A DNA stretch of 13,512 bases from Candidatus Thorarchaeota archaeon (GTDB taxonomy: Archaea > Asgardarchaeota > Thorarchaeia > Thorarchaeales > Thorarchaeaceae): contig JAEOSL010000097.1 in NCBI GenBank assembly GCA_016840385.1, positions 1 through 13,512 on the forward strand. Direction: 5' to 3'. Positions 11,665 to 13,512 of the stretch are shown piece by piece. A model generated the notes under the pieces. The model was not told the origin of the DNA and did not search any database. It saw nothing but the letters and a program-made list of their open reading frames with translations. The translations under genes and the position numbers were made by a program. Numbering within the stretch: position 1 is the stretch's first letter; every line of letters begins with the position of its first letter.

Positions 11665-13512
11665 AATCCCAAGTTTTTCTCTGTTTGAAGCAAGCAAATA
11701 TAAAAATTGCAACAAATATTAAGGCCCCGCTCAGTAAATATTGTTCAATGTTTGGCATTTGAGGAATACCTGTCGTCGATGTGGTGGCTGTAGTAGTTTC
11801 GTTCGCCACCTGCAAGACAGTAACAGAAACTTGATCAATTGCAGAATTACCGCCAATATCAGTCACGTTGATTTTGAACATATAGGCTCCAGCTGATAAT
11901 CCATCCGCAGTAATTGTAATTTCTTCTTGACTTGATGTCCAATCTCCTGCTTTGACGACATTCTCATCTCTTGAAATTGAATAGTGTAATGGATAATCGT
12001 CAACTGGGGTCCATACAATTGCATATCCGGTATCTCCTTCCACATATACAATATCAGATGGGTTATTGATTATCGGAAGCACTTTGTCAATCCTTACGTA
12101 CTTCAATATCAATGGAAAATGGTCAATGCTTCCTGCACTACCAGGTACACTGAAGGTTCCATTACCATCATAGCTGGTCCAATAATTGCCAGTGTCTACC
12201 CCGTCATCCCATCTATTGGCAATACCATCATCCCGTGCACCTGAATCAGAGTATCCATTGTATGCGATTTGATTGAGATAGAAAACATTACCAGAAGTAT
12301 CAGAACCTAAAACGATTCCATTTGAGTTATCGAAGACTACGTTATCAACAATAGAGCAATTAACTGAATGAGTGAAACTTAATCCCAAATTATTCGCCGT
12401 AGCTATATTATTCATCAGTGAACAATTATTTGCGAATCTAAATTCAAATCCAACACTGTTTCTCGCTGCAGAATTATTAGTCACGATGTTATTGTCATGG
12501 TCGATATAGAATCCCACTAACCTATTGTCATTTCCACTGTTATTTTCCAGAACGCAGCTACCCCCACCAATGAAAAATCCATTGTACCAGTTGTCAGAAG
12601 CAACGTTATTTCTCAAACTAGAGTTAAACGCACCAGCTCCGATATAAATTCCTGACTCCTCACTGTTGACTACGATGTTATCCATTAATATGCAATGCAT
12701 CGAGTCCTGAAGGAAGATTCCAAAGAACTCACTGTCTCTTACGATATTGTTTGTGATATTGCAGTATTGTGCATTCTGAAGTGCAATTCCATGACTCGAA
12801 GTATTCACAACCATGCAATTACTCGAGAATCCAATTTGAACTCCTGCATTGGTAGGAAACACTCCCCCCTCAATCTTGACATTCGAACAATTTACCAGGA
12901 TCATTTGACCGTATTGCGTACCATCTAGAACTGTATCATTGATATTTTTGAGATAGCACAGAGGTTTTCCATTGACAGTGTTGTTTGCTATTACATGCAT
13001 CCAAGATGAGATACTTGTGGACCCAATAATAATTCCATTACCAACAAGTTCGTTGTTTGTACATGTAGAACTATCTGATATGCTGAGCGAAATACCTGCA
13101 CGTAGGTTATTTGTTATTGAATTATTAATCAATATGCAATTATCTGTCAAATGTAAAGAAATCCCATAATGTGGATTGTCAATTGCGTTGTTATTCGTTA
13201 GTGTACAATCTGAAGATTCTGAAATTGAAAATCCGCAGTACATATTGCTTCTAGCAGTATTCGAATCTAATACACAGTATTGTGAATCAATTAACTTAAT
13301 TCCCAATCTATGAAATTCGACAATAGAATCTCTTACTCGACCATCGACTACATTTGTCAAGATGATTCCATCATAGTTGGAAATGCTGTCTGAGGTTATT
13401 AAACAGTCTTTGATTTCGAAATAAACCGTTGTGTCCATAATTTCTATGCCACAGTCATCAGTTGTAATTTGTAATCCTTCAATGAGATAGGGCTTGCTCC
13501 ACGTTCCATCTC
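11654..13512 (-). CDS. NosD-like beta-helix surface protein with C-terminal membrane anchor (5' truncated)
   Basis: The frame is open to the right edge: upstream of the ATG at 13438 it still reads WSKPYLIEGLQITTDDCGIEI, a typical NosD/PbH1 beginning, so the true start lies outside. Visible length is 619 codons. The first two thirds are short repeats rich in Asn-Asn and Cys-x-Leu (for example NCSLMNNIATANNLGLSF), the rungs of a right-handed parallel beta-helix. A NosD-type cap follows (YLNQIAYN, IANRWDDG, GNYWTSYDG, GSAGSIDHFPL; about 12300-12100), then an Ig-like domain (about 12090-11815), a Thr-rich stalk (NETTTATTSTTG), one membrane helix (11687-11740) and a short basic tail. It is probably anchored in the cell membrane with the helix domain outside, binding or cutting polysaccharide; no enzyme motif is evident. 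The function is inferred from architecture only. Confidence 0.88.
   Translation of the reverse strand, partial: DGTWSKPYLIEGLQITTDDCGIEIMDTTVYFEIKDCLITSDSISNYDGIILTNVVDGRVRDSIVEFHRLGIKLIDSQYCVLDSNTARSNMYCGFSISESSDCTLTNNNAIDNPHYGISLHLTDNCILINNSITNNLRAGISLSISDSSTCTNNELVGNGIIIGSTSISSWMHVIANNTVNGKPLCYLKNINDTVLDGTQYGQMILVNCSNVKIEGGVFPTNAGVQIGFSSNCMVVNTSSHGIALQNAQYCNITNNIVRDSEFFGIFLQDSMHCILMDNIVVNSEESGIYIGAGAFNSSLRNNVASDNWYNGFFIGGGSCVLENNSGNDNRLVGFYIDHDNNIVTNNSAARNSVGFEFRFANNCSLMNNIATANNLGLSFTHSVNCSIVDNVVFDNSNGIVLGSDTSGNVFYLNQIAYNGYSDSGARDDGIANRWDDGVDTGNYWTSYDGNGTFSVPGSAGSIDHFPLILKYVRIDKVLPIINNPSDIVYVEGDTGYAIVWTPVDDYPLHYSISRDENVVKAGDWTSSQEEITITADGLSAGAYMFKINVTDIGGNSAIDQVSVTVLQVANETTTATTSTTGIPQMPNIEQYLLSGALIFVAIFIFACFKQRKTWDSSK

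Noticed and set aside
11654..13438. A CRISPR-like or DNA-level repeat array in the Asn-rich region
   Set aside because: The repetition is at the protein level (beta-helix rungs of variable length) and the DNA does not show regular identical repeats.

Overview
The window looks like archaeal chromosome. The strongest markers are an ABCE1/Rli1 ribosome-recycling ATPase and a bifunctional fructose-1,6-bisphosphate aldolase/phosphatase, supported by an archaeal class I (DhnA-type) aldolase, TTTAAA-like boxes about 25-30 bases ahead of start codons with short or no leaders, and a NosD-type surface protein with a C-terminal membrane anchor. The gene styles (zinc-ribbon-tailed ABC ATPase, NosD/Ig-like surface protein with a Thr/Ser stalk) would fit an Asgard archaeon such as a Thorarchaeote, but that lineage call is only an impression.

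Layout. 1-842: the 3' part of a MacB/LolD-type ABC ATPase with a zinc ribbon, cut by the left edge just before its Walker A lysine. 853-2400 (minus): a zinc-dependent alcohol dehydrogenase followed 18 nt later by a small Toprim protein. 2507-2959 (plus): an OsmC-family protein. 2961-4816 (minus): a YkgJ-type cysteine-cluster protein overlapping a PHP-domain phosphoesterase, then a Mut7-C (PIN-like) protein with a zinc ribbon. 4924-5154 (minus): an unrecognised 76-residue basic protein, divergent from ABCE1 (5302-7122, plus). 7128-7955 (minus): uridine phosphorylase. About 8023-9394: an IS200/IS605-type element carrying an intact tnpB and no tnpA. 9409-11580 (plus): class I FBP aldolase, then FBP aldolase/phosphatase with its own promoter and a clear terminator. 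11654 to the right edge (minus): the NosD-like beta-helix surface protein, whose 5' end lies outside.

How it fits together. Most of it is housekeeping: sugar-phosphate interconversion (two different FBP aldolases side by side, one expected to favour glycolysis and one gluconeogenesis), nucleoside salvage (Udp), nucleic-acid enzymes (PHP, Mut7-C, Toprim) and ribosome recycling (ABCE1). The accessory material is the TnpB element, which appears to sit between the aldolase gene and its ancestral promoter, and the large surface protein.

The two most interesting signals are (i) ABCE1, whose second iron-sulfur motif has lost the canonical second cysteine (Glu54) but gained Cys65, keeping eight cysteines in a new spacing, and (ii) the tnpB 3' end, which folds into a long composite stem-loop resembling an omega-RNA scaffold and ends 17 nt before the aldolase start codon. 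No CRISPR array, tRNA, rRNA or complete novel defence system was seen.
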